The position numbers were made by a program, and so were the translations under genes. Of a stretch of DNA of 64,000 nt, positions 1-10,432 are shown piece by piece. How positions within the stretch are numbered: the first letter of the stretch is position 1; each line of letters starts with the position of its first letter. Where the stretch lies: assembly GCA_023212725.1 (NCBI GenBank), contig JALBYF010000007.1, positions 1 through 64,000 of the forward strand, given 5' to 3'. Source of the DNA: Tranzscheliella williamsii. Lineage: Eukaryota; Basidiomycota; Ustilaginomycetes; Ustilaginales; Ustilaginaceae. Below the pieces are notes generated by a model. It was not told the origin of the DNA, made no database searches, and saw only the letters and a list, made by a program, of their open reading frames with translations.

Positions 1-366
1 TATAGAGCATACTCTGTCTGGGGACCGTCACTGTATTTAAGCATGACCTTTCCGTAATGAGAATCAATTTACCGGGATGAGGTATTGTACACCTTCTACG
101 CAATTGCTCTTATATTTGGTGAAATGTATTGGTAAGGTGGGGGGAAAAGGGCTTGCTGTGTTAACCGGTGGAGCGATGTCATCTGGCCATGCTGTTGGCT
201 CTCTTTCTGACTATATTGCTGCTGGTGGTGCCGCCTTGAACTTCTTTCTCGCTCAGCATACGGGGCGAAACTGTGCTGGGAAACAAGGGCTGTGGGCCTT
301 GCACGACGGGTTTACGCAGCTTGTTCTAGCGTCGACCGAGCGGCAGCACGCCAGGGCGGGGCGGCG
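1..366. other. Left edge, upstream region of the biotin ligase gene
   Basis: No gene is evident. An ATG at 77 opens a 117-codon frame that runs to 430 and overlaps the ligase start in another frame. It could act as an upstream ORF if transcription begins before it, but its translation resembles nothing I know. The ligase frame stays open upstream to about 292 without an ATG, so 367 is the first usable start. Confidence 0.4.
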
Positions 367-2877
367 ATGTCGGATGTCTTGGTGTACTCTGGGCCGGGGG
401 TCTCCACCTCTGCGCTGCACCACACGCTGAAGACGCTGCGCCAGCTGTTGGGCACGTACGATGTCAAGACAGTCGATGCCAAGACGTTGGCGCTGGATCC
501 GTGGCAGGCGACGACGAGTATGGTAGTGGTGCCTGGCGGGCGCGACCTGCCGTATGTCTCTGAGCTTGCCCGCGAGTATCACCGCGACTCTGACGCAGGG
601 CAGACTCACCAGGCGTACAGCAAGGTGTATGACTTTGTCGCGCGCGGCGGCCGGTACCTGGGCATCTGCGCCGGGGCGTACTACGCGTCGGCGCGCTGCG
701 CGTTCGAGCAGGGCACCCCGATGGAGGTCGCCGGCGAGCGCCGCTTCCTCGCCTTCTTCCCCGGCGAGTGCCGCGGCACGGTCTACCCCGGCTTCGTCTA
801 CGAGTCCGACAAGGGCGCCCGCATTATCGACCTTGCGCGCACGCACGAAGCAGACGACTGGAGATGCCACTACAACGGCGGCGGCGCGTTCCTCGACGCA
901 GACAACTTCGCCGACCGCGGCGTCGAAGTGCTGGCAAGGTACCGTCAGACCCAGCCCGACGAGCTCCAGCTCAACATCCACCTCGACCAGGCAGCCGGTC
1001 CCCACCCCCCGGCCCCCGCCAGAAGAGACTACGCCGGCGAAGCCGCCGTCATCCTTGCAACGGTCGGCCAGGGCAAAGCGCTCCTGTTCGGGACCCATCC
1101 TGAGTTCCCACTTCTCCCCTCCTCGACCCCGGTCCTGGAGTCCCAGAATTACGTCAATGAGGACAAGGATAGGCAACATCACGAATCCCAGCTTCGACTC
1201 CATGACGCGCGCCGGCTCCAGTGGCTTCACCACCTCTTCAGCCAGCGCCTGGACCTGCAAGCAGAGCTACCCGCTTGGGCCTCCAATGCCGACGGCGTCG
1301 AGCCGTCAGCGCCAGACCTCGCAGCCGAGCAGGGTCCGAAGCCTCAGCCCATTTTCCTTGCTTCTCTCGACGCCTCCGCCACCTCGGCGCAGAGCATTGT
1401 CCGCCATCTGGCAGAGGAGAATGCCTCAGCCCCGGTCCCACACCTGCCCGGCATCGACAGCTGCAAAAGACTGCAGAGCTCGTCCATCGTCAGCATCAAG
1501 GACTCTAACGATGCGGTGCACTTTATCAGAGCTGAGCCCGCCGCTGTACAAGAGGCTTTGCAACTTTGTCAGTCAGCCGACCTTGACGGCTTCTCCCGAC
1601 CCATCCTCCCCGCCTCTACCGAGAAGAAGGACGGCGACGCCGCGTCGCCGGACAAGGAAGTTGACCTCGACAGTGTGCCCAAATATGTCATGGTCTGCGA
1701 GCGCGACGCCGCGTCGGACTCGCTGTGGCTCCCCGATCCGGCGCTGCTGCCCTACTGGAACATCGCCGAGTATCAGCAGCATCTTGAGCACTTCCGCCGC
1801 GTCAATGCGCAGAGGGAAGCAGACAAAGAGCCTGGGCATTGGTCAACATGGAGGCCCCCTTTCGACCCCTTCAACCCGTTCGGCGGCGCTCCTTCGACGT
1901 CTGAGTCGCTGCGCTTTGGTACTCCTATGCTCTACACGCAGATGGTCACGTCGACACAGACTATGTTGGACAAGAACTACAGGCTGCTGTCCGCGCTGCC
2001 CGTTGGCAGCACCTTCTTCGCCACGCAGCAGATGTCCGGGCGTGGCCGGGGCGGCAACCGGTGGATCTCGCCCAAGGGCTGTCTGCAGTTCTCTGCCGTC
2101 TTCCGGGTGCCTGTTTCCATGGCGGCCAAGACAGTCTTTTTGCAGTACCTATCCGGCTTGGCGGTAGTCGAGGGCATTCGAATGGCGCTGGGCGACAGCG
2201 CAGCAGGTCGGGCGGTTGGCGCCAAGGTGCGCATCAAGTGGCCGAACGACGTATACGCCCAAGTGCCGCCGGTCGAGGACGGGCGCGCCAAGACGGCGAC
2301 GTTCGAGCTCGGCGGAAAGAGGTACGCCAAGCTGGGCGGCATTCTGGTCAACTCGCAGTTCAGCGGCGGCAAGGAGTTCGTGCTCGTTTCCGGATGCGGC
2401 ATCAACTGCCTGAACGCGCGTCCGACGACGTCGGTCTCCGACCTGATTCAGATCCACAACCAAGCAGCGCCGCCCGCCGAGCGCCTCGATGTGGTCTCGC
2501 AGGAAAAGCTGGCGGGCGCCATCCTCTCCATGTTTGACTCGCTCTGGAAGACGTTCATGCAGCACCACGGCGACTTTATGCCGTTTGTCGCGCGCTACCG
2601 GGAGATCTGGCTGCACGGCGACCAGGAGACCACGCTCACCCCCGACGCGCTGCGCAGCAACAGCCCCGCACCCGCCGAGCAACAACCCGTCCGCATCGTC
2701 GGCATCTCGTCCGACTACGGCTTGCTGCAGGCCGTGCCGACCACCTCCTCCATCCGCACCTGCGACGCCAACGCCTGGGCAGATACACAAGTTTCCACCA
2801 CCCACGGCCTCATCCAGCTCCAGCCAGACGGTAACTCGTTCGACATGCTTCAGAACCTCGTCAAGCGCAAGGTGTGA
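367..2877 (+). CDS. BPL1: Biotin-[protein] ligase (holocarboxylase synthetase)
   Basis: Attaches biotin to apo-carboxylases (acetyl-CoA and pyruvate carboxylase) through biotinyl-AMP, in the cytosol. The 836-residue protein has the fungal two-part architecture. Residues 1-300 form the BPL_N glutamine-amidotransferase-like domain, with GICAGAYY around Cys101. Residues about 540-830 form the BirA/LplA catalytic domain, with the biotin-binding GRGRGGNRW at 558-566, IKWPND at 623-628 and KLGGILV with the expected adenylate-contacting Lys655. A Ser/Pro-rich linker separates the two. The start at 367 (MSDVLVYSGPG) is the first ATG in frame and begins the first beta-strand of the BPL_N fold. The gene is intronless and of usual length for fungi. 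Family assignment is firm. Confidence 0.95.
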   Translation: MSDVLVYSGPGVSTSALHHTLKTLRQLLGTYDVKTVDAKTLALDPWQATTSMVVVPGGRDLPYVSELAREYHRDSDAGQTHQAYSKVYDFVARGGRYLGICAGAYYASARCAFEQGTPMEVAGERRFLAFFPGECRGTVYPGFVYESDKGARIIDLARTHEADDWRCHYNGGGAFLDADNFADRGVEVLARYRQTQPDELQLNIHLDQAAGPHPPAPARRDYAGEAAVILATVGQGKALLFGTHPEFPLLPSSTPVLESQNYVNEDKDRQHHESQLRLHDARRLQWLHHLFSQRLDLQAELPAWASNADGVEPSAPDLAAEQGPKPQPIFLASLDASATSAQSIVRHLAEENASAPVPHLPGIDSCKRLQSSSIVSIKDSNDAVHFIRAEPAAVQEALQLCQSADLDGFSRPILPASTEKKDGDAASPDKEVDLDSVPKYVMVCERDAASDSLWLPDPALLPYWNIAEYQQHLEHFRRVNAQREADKEPGHWSTWRPPFDPFNPFGGAPSTSESLRFGTPMLYTQMVTSTQTMLDKNYRLLSALPVGSTFFATQQMSGRGRGGNRWISPKGCLQFSAVFRVPVSMAAKTVFLQYLSGLAVVEGIRMALGDSAAGRAVGAKVRIKWPNDVYAQVPPVEDGRAKTATFELGGKRYAKLGGILVNSQFSGGKEFVLVSGCGINCLNARPTTSVSDLIQIHNQAAPPAERLDVVSQEKLAGAILSMFDSLWKTFMQHHGDFMPFVARYREIWLHGDQETTLTPDALRSNSPAPAEQQPVRIVGISSDYGLLQAVPTTSSIRTCDANAWADTQVSTTHGLIQLQPDGNSFDMLQNLVKRKV

Positions 2878-3256
2878 AGTGCAACCGGCGGCGTGCACGT
2901 ATGTACCATAGAGCCCGCAGGCCATCTCACAATCGATTCGCGCCGCTGGCTATTGCTGGCGGCGCCAACGCTGTGCCTCGTTATGATGATTGAGCGCCAA
3001 GGCTTCGAGCCGCTTCTTGGAACGTCGCGGATCGCGTTGGAAAGTTTGAGTCAAGGCCGCAAATCTAACAGAGATGGGTCCGCCCTGTGCTAACGTCGGG
3101 ACAAGCACAGATCATCGTGGAGTTGGAACTGCCTGTGTGAAACGTGGCCACGGTCAAGAACATCTTGTCGTCTCACGACACTCTGGCCGTCGCTAACAGT
3201 CAGTGAGAGAAAGAGAAACGGACCCTCCCCGCAGATTCGTGCCGCCATCTCTCAAC
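2878..3256. other. Intergenic, BPL1 to GET3
   Basis: This region must hold the BPL1 3' end and the GET3 promoter and leader. The GET3 frame is open upstream from 3203 but its ATG is at 3257. No clear TATA box or second gene was seen. Confidence 0.4.
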
Positions 3257-4252
3257 ATGTCAGCTGCTGTGGTGGACGATGTGCTTCCGCCGACGCTTCA
3301 GAACATCCTCGACCAGAAGTCGCTCAAGTGGCTCTTTGTCGGAGGTAAGGGAGGCGTAGGCAAGACGACGACTTCCTGCTCGCTCGCCATCCAGCTCTCC
3401 AAGGTGCGCGAGTCGGTGTTGCTCATCTCGACCGACCCTGCGCACAACCTGTCGGACGCATTCGGCCAGAAGTTCGGTAAAGAAGCGACCAAGGTGAACG
3501 GATTCGACAACCTTTCGGCGATGGAGATCGACCCGAACTCGAGCATCCAGGAGATGATCGAGCAGTCAGACAGCTCGGGCGGTGCGATGGGCTCGATGAT
3601 GCAGGACCTCGCGTTCGCCATTCCCGGCGTCGACGAAGCGATGGGCTTCGCCGAGATCATGAAGCACGTCAAGTCGATGGAGTATAGCATCATCGTCTTT
3701 GACACCGCTCCCACCGGCCACACCCTCCGGTTCCTCTCCTTCCCTAGCGTCCTCGAGAAGGCGCTGGCCAAATTCAGCACGCTCGGGCGCAGCCTCGGCC
3801 CCATGCTCGGCCAGTTCCAGTCCATGATGGGCGGCGGTGGCGCCAACCAGGAAGACATGTTTGCCAAGTTGGAAAGCATGCGCGAGGTGATCACCGAGGT
3901 CAACACGCAGTTCAAGAACCCCGACAAGACCACGTTCGTCTGCGTCTGCATCGCCGAATTCCTCTCGCTCTACGAGACCGAGCGTCTGATCCAGGAGCTG
4001 ACGCAGTACGAGATCGACACGCACAGCATCGTCTGCAACCAGCTCCTCTTCCCCAAGAAGGGCTCGGACTGCCCGCATTGCAGCGTCCGAAAGCAAATGC
4101 AGGACAAATATCTCAACGAGATGATGGACCTCTACGCAGACGACTTCCACATTGTCAAAATGCCGCTCCTGACTGAGGAAGTGAGAGGCACCGAAAAGCT
4201 CAAGAACTTCAGCCAATACCTGATCGAGCCGTATACCCCGCCCACCGAGTAG
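3257..4252 (+). CDS. GET3: Get3 ATPase (guided entry of tail-anchored proteins)
   Basis: Cytosolic homodimeric ATPase that carries tail-anchored membrane proteins to the Get1/Get2 receptor of the endoplasmic reticulum. It is the eukaryotic relative of bacterial ArsA. The 331-residue product shows the deviant P-loop [11 protein letters not shown] (Gly29-Thr39), switch region [11 protein letters not shown], a Met-rich client-binding helical region ([18 protein letters not shown] and [13 protein letters not shown]), and the zinc-binding CPHC at Cys272-Cys275 that bridges the dimer. The start at 3257 gives the usual family length; upstream codons MRERETDPP belong to an ATG-less extension. The gene is intronless. 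Nothing is missing. Confidence 0.97.
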   Translation: MSAAVVDDVLPPTLQNILDQKSLKWLFVGGKGGVGKTTTSCSLAIQLSKVRESVLLISTDPAHNLSDAFGQKFGKEATKVNGFDNLSAMEIDPNSSIQEMIEQSDSSGGAMGSMMQDLAFAIPGVDEAMGFAEIMKHVKSMEYSIIVFDTAPTGHTLRFLSFPSVLEKALAKFSTLGRSLGPMLGQFQSMMGGGGANQEDMFAKLESMREVITEVNTQFKNPDKTTFVCVCIAEFLSLYETERLIQELTQYEIDTHSIVCNQLLFPKKGSDCPHCSVRKQMQDKYLNEMMDLYADDFHIVKMPLLTEEVRGTEKLKNFSQYLIEPYTPPTE

Positions 4253-6331
4253 AGCCCTCCAGCTCCTGCATCCCTGTACCTTTACATACTATCATATACG
4301 CAGTTTCAGGCGCGATGAGCGGTCAGATTGGTAGAAGGTATGTCATGCCGATACGCTCGTCTCCACAACTGTGAATTGAATAACCATTTCGGTCTCGACG
4401 GAAAACGAAGAGAAAAAGGGAAGAAAATTCGGGACATAAAAAGTCCCGATGTTAAATCTGAAGCCACCCTTGGTGTTTGCGTTTCGATCAAGCAAAGGAA
4501 GGGTCAGCTTACGTTGCAGCCAGCTGCGGCGCCAGTCCAGCAGCATGCAGGGATCGCAACAAGGCTGCGCTAGCTGGGCGTGTGAAAACGCTCGGAACCA
4601 CGGTCCTGGGAGGAGGGGGAAGGCTGTCGGGCTGTGCATGTCTGGCTGGGCCAGTGTTGGTGGGCGCTGCGGCTAAAATCCATGCAGGGCGAAAGGGGAC
4701 GTTGCAGCCAGCGCTAACGATCGAGATTGCGCGGCCTCCATGCGACAATCCTCCGCCGGTTGCCCTCTGCAACACATGCTCGGCCCTGCCATGGCTGGCG
4801 ACACGCCAAACCACATCGACCGGGTCAGCTAGCTTCGGAACGGCCGTCTCCAAGGAGAGCCCTCACGCAAGCAACGGCAAAGCTTGCCACTGCCCAAGAT
4901 ATAGCAAATGGCTTCCCCATCCCAAAGTAGTAATGCGGCGTAGTACTACGTTTTCGCCAGGCTGGCCAACATGCCTTAACTGACCAGATCGGACTCGGAA
5001 CCTAGCTTCTTTGCCTTTCTCCACTTGTCTCGAAGTGCGATTTTCAGTTTCTGTAAACCCGTCTGGCAGATCCAACTATAGTTTCCTTGCAGCGAACAGG
5101 TAGGATTTACAGAAATAAAGGTCGATCTGTCACCTATGTACGGAGGTAACTTCACGCCTGCTGTGACTCAATTTCGGAAGACGAGCTTGTGCTTGTGACT
5201 GTTCGAATACGGATTGGAATTGGCCGCTTGATTCCATTTTCGCTTAGCTCGCCCGAATGGCTAGGCAAGTACGTGCCGCTGTGTCGAAGCGGCTGAGAGC
5301 GAAACAAGTAGACCCTTTTTCTTGCACCCACCCAAACTTGTCCGCTTCCGTGCCTTCACCTAAAAGCGTGGTGACGATGACCGCTCCGTGTGCCAGGAGC
5401 GGCTGAGTGGACACATTTCTTCTTCATCATCCGCTTCTCCTTTCTCCAGCCATTTACCATTACCGTTTCCCCTCTTTTGGCTTCACCAACCCTGCGTCTC
5501 CGGGTCTTGCTCAGCCTTTGAGCACTGTGTCTGGCAACACCTGTCCCGCCCTGACACCTTTGCGCTCGATACCGCTTCGGAATTTCCTTCTCCTCGCTTG
5601 CTCATTTTCCCCTTCTATTTTTCGCCCTCCGATCACCGCGCCCCTTCGTCCCATCGGCTTCTCTTCGCCCACGCTTCCCTCCGTAGTTACCACTGGTGAT
5701 AGTATTACGCAGCAGTATCTGCGCCTAGATCGGACAAGTCCGACAGCACCCTCCGTGTGATTACGCATCGACCGCTCCCTGACGTTCCCACGCCGCAAAG
5801 CGTGCAAAAAGCCAACGGCTCCATCACGATCCTCCTGATTCTCGCCTGCCAGCTTGACGCCAACCACTTCCCTCTCTGCAATCCGATAGGTCAGAAAGAG
5901 GTGAACAAGTTCGACTCGACGCACCAGCACGACGCCTCCTTTAGTATTGCTCGGCCCATCCCCGTCACAAGTCTCTGAAAGGACCCATGTCTGCTTTCCA
6001 CTAGGACAGCCCTGATCACCGTGTCCCAGCTGCAGTCGATCGTTGAAACCGACGTCTTTCATCAGCAACGTATACCCAGGAAGTTTAGTGTACTTTGTGA
6101 CGAACCCATAGCGTACCCGCGCCCACGACGCACCATCATACGCTCAGGGACAGCCTGCATTGCTATCTCATACACCCAAGGTCCACTTCAGCTCAAAGCC
6201 CTTTAAACTACAGCAAGACCGTGTAGCTCTCACCTTACAGGCAGCAGCGTACTGGCCGACTTCAACGCCGTCAATCCTGGCTTGCCATCCTTTCTGCTGT
6301 CCTTCGCCCTTTGGGTCTGCAATCTGCAAAG
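4253..6331. other. Long intergenic / leader region upstream of the multi-KH gene
   Basis: About 2.1 kb without a convincing protein. A strongly pyrimidine-rich stretch lies at about 5420-5680, typical of a fungal transcription start zone or long 5' leader. Several short upstream ATGs (for example 5757 and 6021) would be uORFs if the leader begins before them. The hexamer ATACCC occurs at 6072-6077. The frame from 4477 to 4983 begins with a non-ATG codon and has low-complexity content, so I do not call it. Confidence 0.4.
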
Positions 6332-9300
6332 ATGGATGTCTACTCGACCTCATTCACTATTCCTAGGGCAGCTGGACAGAGCCAATTTGTCTCTGAGCCT
6401 TCGGCCCCTGCGCTGCCGACTCAGGCCTCTTCCTCCATCTTTGCAAATGGCCCCAACGGTTCCCTACCGTCGGAGAGAGGAGGCGCAGCACCCGCCCCAG
6501 AGCCACCTGCATCCTCTTTGCCTGGGCGCTTCAACTCGATGAGATCTCGTTTTCCTCCCAGCGTCAAGGCTTTCATGCCCAGCGCTTTTGGCGGCAAGCG
6601 AACTAACGAGCGCATCGTCGAGGCTGTGGGTGCCGAGAAGGCCGAAGCAGACGCCGCTGCTGCGGCGATGGGTTCCTCGACTGCGTCCGGAGGCTCAGGA
6701 TCTGGTGGTCTGAATTCCTTGCCCGAAACCGATGTTACAAATAGCGGTCAAGGCCACTCTCCGGCCCCCTCCTCCAAGCTCATCAACCCCTCTTTGGCCA
6801 ACTTGGACGGCACTTTTGCATCCAAGAATCGCGACAGTCGTTCCACTGTCGGCACACGGTCCTCCGTCGACTTCTCCTCATCCGCCTCCTTTACCGCGGA
6901 TAGCACCGCTCCAAGCAGCGCCATCGGTAATAACCCCACCAGTACGAACCACTCTGCTTCTAACTCGATCTCTCAGCAGGACCGTAGCATGAACCAGTCG
7001 CAGAGCAACAAAGATCTATCAGATGCCATTCAAAAGCTCAGTGCTGACGTCATGTCGACTCATCAATGCCTCGTCTCCTTTGCGCCTGTGCCGCAGCAGG
7101 ACGAGGTCCGAGCCGCTTCTACGCCGCTCAGCCACCCCTTCCCGCGGCAGAGCTCCTTTTCATCTTTGCACAGCCTGGATCAGCTCCCTTTCCCGGGCAG
7201 CAGCGGCACGGCTAGCGGTGGAGGCTATCCCTACCAGCAATACCATCCCCAACCCATTGGAACGCCGGAGTCGCACTCATCCCATTTCCTTCCTGGCCGT
7301 GCTGATGGCCTAGGACCCGGCTTTCCTGGTCTTAATGGCAGTTCGCTTTCGCTTTCTTCGCTCAACCTGCCACAGAACAGTGGCTCGGTGATGGGTCAGG
7401 ATGGCAGCTTTTCGCCTGCGAATGCACACAAGGCTTCTCAGCAGAATGGAGCCAGCAGCAACAAGTCTCCGCAATACAACTTTCACCTCAGCGGTAGTTA
7501 TCAGCAGGTTATGGGTGCCCGCGGCGCTATTCTACGAGAAAACCCTTTCAAACTCAAGAGTTCAATCAAAGTGCCCCGCGCGGATGTCTTTGACATCTCA
7601 CCGAGTTCCTCCCCGCCCGGTCGGGAGTCCATCAAGGCTGACGTTCGTCGCAAGCTTGACGCTATCCAGACATCGACCGGAGTCGTGATCAGTTTGCGCA
7701 ACGATGAGGTGAAGGGCGCCGACCTGGGTTACGGACTCGAGACAGAGCGGATGGTCACACTGGTCATCTCGGGTCCATTCGAGAGCGTCGAGCTAGCCCG
7801 AGTCAAGGCCCTCGTTACATTTGATGAGATCACTGGTCTTCAGTCCGAGGTGTGCGAGATCGATTACAAGCTGCACAATATTCTCGGTGGTCGCAAGCGG
7901 TGTGTAATTCAGAAAATTGAAGAGGAGACTGGCACCAACATCTATCTGCCCAGCTCTTTTCTTGGTACCTTCAGCTCCGGCAGCGGCGCTAACGCCGTCA
8001 ACGGCCCCACTCAGCAGAATACAATCTACATCACGGGCGAGTTCTTCGGCGTTCAGCGCGCTCGAGACATGCTGTTCCAGGTATCCATGCATAAAAGCAA
8101 GTGCATTATCTCTCGCGATGCTGCCATCCTACCGCGCAAGCTCGACTGGATGCTCTCCGAAAAGCTCGAGGAGCTTAGGTCTATCATGCTTGACAATGGC
8201 ACCTTCGTTGCCCTCCCCGTCATTGGAAGCCAAACCAGCCTGATATCTGTGTTTGGCGACAACCGCGTCAATATAGAGAGGACCATCCGTTCCATAATGC
8301 AACTGGCCTGCCAGTTCTATGTAGCATCGCTCTGGCTCCTTCCCATGGCCTTCGACGTATTTATGCCGTCGCAGGCCAATCTGAACCCTAGCCAGGTGGC
8401 CCCCGTTCTCAAGCACGTCAGCAACGCCTCTGGTGCCGAAATGGTCTTCAAGAGCAATTGCTTTGAGATACATGGCCTGGAGAGCGAAGTAAGAACCGCC
8501 GTTTCTGCTCTTCTCGATCTGGATCTGATGAAGAGCTTTAACTTTGAAGTACGCTTCCAAATTGAGCTTGCTAACGAGCACCGCGAGTTTATCTCTGGCA
8601 AGAAAAACGGCAAGGTCAACAAAGTGATGAAGCAATGTGGTGTTCGCATCAAATTCGAGACCTTTAACGACTACAATTTCCTCATTGATGTTTCAGGTAA
8701 CGATCGCAACGGGGTCTTGCAAGGGTTGGGCTTGCTGCAGGAGGAACTGCCTGCAGAGATGTCTTTCCACGTCCCCGAAGCTTATCACAAGCGTATTATC
8801 GGTGTTGGCGGTAAGAACATCCAGCGGATCATGAAGAAATTCGGAGTCTATGTCAAATTCAGCAACGCCGAGGAGTTTGCAGCCTTAGGAGGCTACCTCG
8901 ACAACGAGGACAACGTGATTGCGCGGACGCCGGCAAAGAATGCCATCAACCTCGAGAACCTGAAGTTGTCCGTCATGGAGCTAGTCAATCCGAAGGATAA
9001 GGACTACATTAGCGAGACCGTGAGCATCTCACGGCGATACCATCGCACTTTGCTCGGCGAAAAAGCGATCTTCATCCACGACATCGAGAGCAAGACGAGC
9101 TCTAGCGTCCGCTTCCCAGCACGAGAGTCGGCGTCAGACCTTGTCTCAATCTTTGGGCCCGAGTCGCAGATTCATATTGCTGCTCAAATGCTTCTGGATC
9201 ACGTTCCTTTTGAGGCCGAGTTCCGTGCTCCCAATTCGAACGAGCTGACGCATGCCATTCAGGACGCCGACTTCACAACGCTCACCGAACAGTTGAAGCG

Positions 9301-10432
9301 CGACCTGAGCATTGCGGTGTCCCCTGTAGTCCAGCAACAGCAGCGTTCGGGCGGAGAAACGGTCTTCAAGCTGAGGCTGAACCGCAGCAACATTGACTTT
9401 TTGCCGACTGCCAAGGATGCTATCGAGGATTATCTCATCAACCACAACGCCAACGTCTACGCCTCGCCTTTGCGGACTCGATCTGACTCGTTCGCCTCAT
9501 CCTTTCCTCATTTTGCCAATAAGCTGATTTCGACGGCTGCTGCTGCCGAGTCCAATGAATCCTTCCACGCCGCCGCCGCTGCCGCTGCAGAGCAGGCTCG
9601 CGTCGACGAGAGGCGGATTCGAGCTGCCGCTTCGACCCCCGACATTAAGGCGCTCTTCGACTCGCCAGCACACCACATGTCCGGATCGGTTTACCCAACC
9701 TCGGCCGGCACGGCTAGCAACTCTCCTCTTATTGCATCATCACTCTACCCTTCGCCGTACGGCAACGGACGTGGTTTCGGCAGTGACGTTTGGGGTGCTC
9801 CTACTCGACCTTTCACTTCTAGCGCAAGCAGCAGCACTGCTCCAAGCATCGCTGGCTTGCCGCCGCCCGCCCATGGCGCTCCTGGCGGAGGCTTGCCGCA
9901 GCACTCTGTCAGGCCGACAGCTGGGATCCAATTTCCGTCGCAGCATAATCCAAGGATGTCGGACGATCTCCATATGGTAGCCGGTCGAGGATTCGAAGGC
10001 ATGGCTATGGAAGACAGGGTGAAAGCCCTGCGAAAGCCCAGATCGCTTGCCCACCGAGCACAAAGCTTGGACATTGGGGCTCTAGCAGCGCAACAGGCGG
10101 CACAGCAAGGAGGCAACCTAAGCGCTGGACCCGCCACCCCGTATGGACTCGGGCCTATTGGTTCTGGCGGTCCGGGAGTTTCGCCCGGTTTTCCAGGTAT
10201 GGGTGGGACCCAGCACGGGTTCCCTCTGAACTCGCACTTTGCACAGGCGTCGCAGCAACGCCAACAGCCGCAACATCATCCCATTGGTAGCGGACATCAC
10301 CCGCACCACCACCATGCCTCGACTGCCAGCATCTCCAGACTACCACCTCCGCCCAACGCTCAGAATCCCGATCCTACCACGATGGACGAAGTGAGCCGTG
10401 TATTGGCACAGCTGGCCTTTGATCGGCCCTGA
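6332..10432 (+). CDS. khd4: Multi-KH-domain RNA-binding protein, Khd4-like
   Basis: A 1366-residue intronless protein. The N-terminal ~390 residues are Ser/Pro/Gly-rich and disordered. The middle contains about five KH or KH-like modules: around 500-590 (loop GGRKR), 600-670, 745-815 (GKKNGK), 816-890 (canonical GVGGKN) and 900-965 (LLGEKA). The third and fourth are directly adjacent. The C-terminal ~300 residues are Gly/Pro/Gln-rich with a His cluster. This layout fits the Khd4 protein of Ustilago maydis, whose tandem KH3-KH4 binds AUACCC and which affects morphology and membrane-trafficking mRNAs. That comparison is from memory and is inference. The translation starts at the ATG at 6332 (MDVYSTSF), because 6311 is a TTG. 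Vigilin/Bicaudal-C-type proteins are the fallback assignment. Confidence 0.75.
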   Translation: MDVYSTSFTIPRAAGQSQFVSEPSAPALPTQASSSIFANGPNGSLPSERGGAAPAPEPPASSLPGRFNSMRSRFPPSVKAFMPSAFGGKRTNERIVEAVGAEKAEADAAAAAMGSSTASGGSGSGGLNSLPETDVTNSGQGHSPAPSSKLINPSLANLDGTFASKNRDSRSTVGTRSSVDFSSSASFTADSTAPSSAIGNNPTSTNHSASNSISQQDRSMNQSQSNKDLSDAIQKLSADVMSTHQCLVSFAPVPQQDEVRAASTPLSHPFPRQSSFSSLHSLDQLPFPGSSGTASGGGYPYQQYHPQPIGTPESHSSHFLPGRADGLGPGFPGLNGSSLSLSSLNLPQNSGSVMGQDGSFSPANAHKASQQNGASSNKSPQYNFHLSGSYQQVMGARGAILRENPFKLKSSIKVPRADVFDISPSSSPPGRESIKADVRRKLDAIQTSTGVVISLRNDEVKGADLGYGLETERMVTLVISGPFESVELARVKALVTFDEITGLQSEVCEIDYKLHNILGGRKRCVIQKIEEETGTNIYLPSSFLGTFSSGSGANAVNGPTQQNTIYITGEFFGVQRARDMLFQVSMHKSKCIISRDAAILPRKLDWMLSEKLEELRSIMLDNGTFVALPVIGSQTSLISVFGDNRVNIERTIRSIMQLACQFYVASLWLLPMAFDVFMPSQANLNPSQVAPVLKHVSNASGAEMVFKSNCFEIHGLESEVRTAVSALLDLDLMKSFNFEVRFQIELANEHREFISGKKNGKVNKVMKQCGVRIKFETFNDYNFLIDVSGNDRNGVLQGLGLLQEELPAEMSFHVPEAYHKRIIGVGGKNIQRIMKKFGVYVKFSNAEEFAALGGYLDNEDNVIARTPAKNAINLENLKLSVMELVNPKDKDYISETVSISRRYHRTLLGEKAIFIHDIESKTSSSVRFPARESASDLVSIFGPESQIHIAAQMLLDHVPFEAEFRAPNSNELTHAIQDADFTTLTEQLKRDLSIAVSPVVQQQQRSGGETVFKLRLNRSNIDFLPTAKDAIEDYLINHNANVYASPLRTRSDSFASSFPHFANKLISTAAAAESNESFHAAAAAAAEQARVDERRIRAAASTPDIKALFDSPAHHMSGSVYPTSAGTASNSPLIASSLYPSPYGNGRGFGSDVWGAPTRPFTSSASSSTAPSIAGLPPPAHGAPGGGLPQHSVRPTAGIQFPSQHNPRMSDDLHMVAGRGFEGMAMEDRVKALRKPRSLAHRAQSLDIGALAAQQAAQQGGNLSAGPATPYGLGPIGSGGPGVSPGFPGMGGTQHGFPLNSHFAQASQQRQQPQHHPIGSGHHPHHHHASTASISRLPPPPNAQNPDPTTMDEVSRVLAQLAFDRP

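Noticed and set aside
253..1260. 335-codon minus-strand frame antisense to BPL1
   Set aside because: It mirrors the high-GC3 sense gene, has no family resemblance, and the opposite strand encodes a conserved domain.
4477..4983. 168-codon plus-strand frame
   Set aside because: It starts without ATG, has no domain, and the translation is low-complexity.
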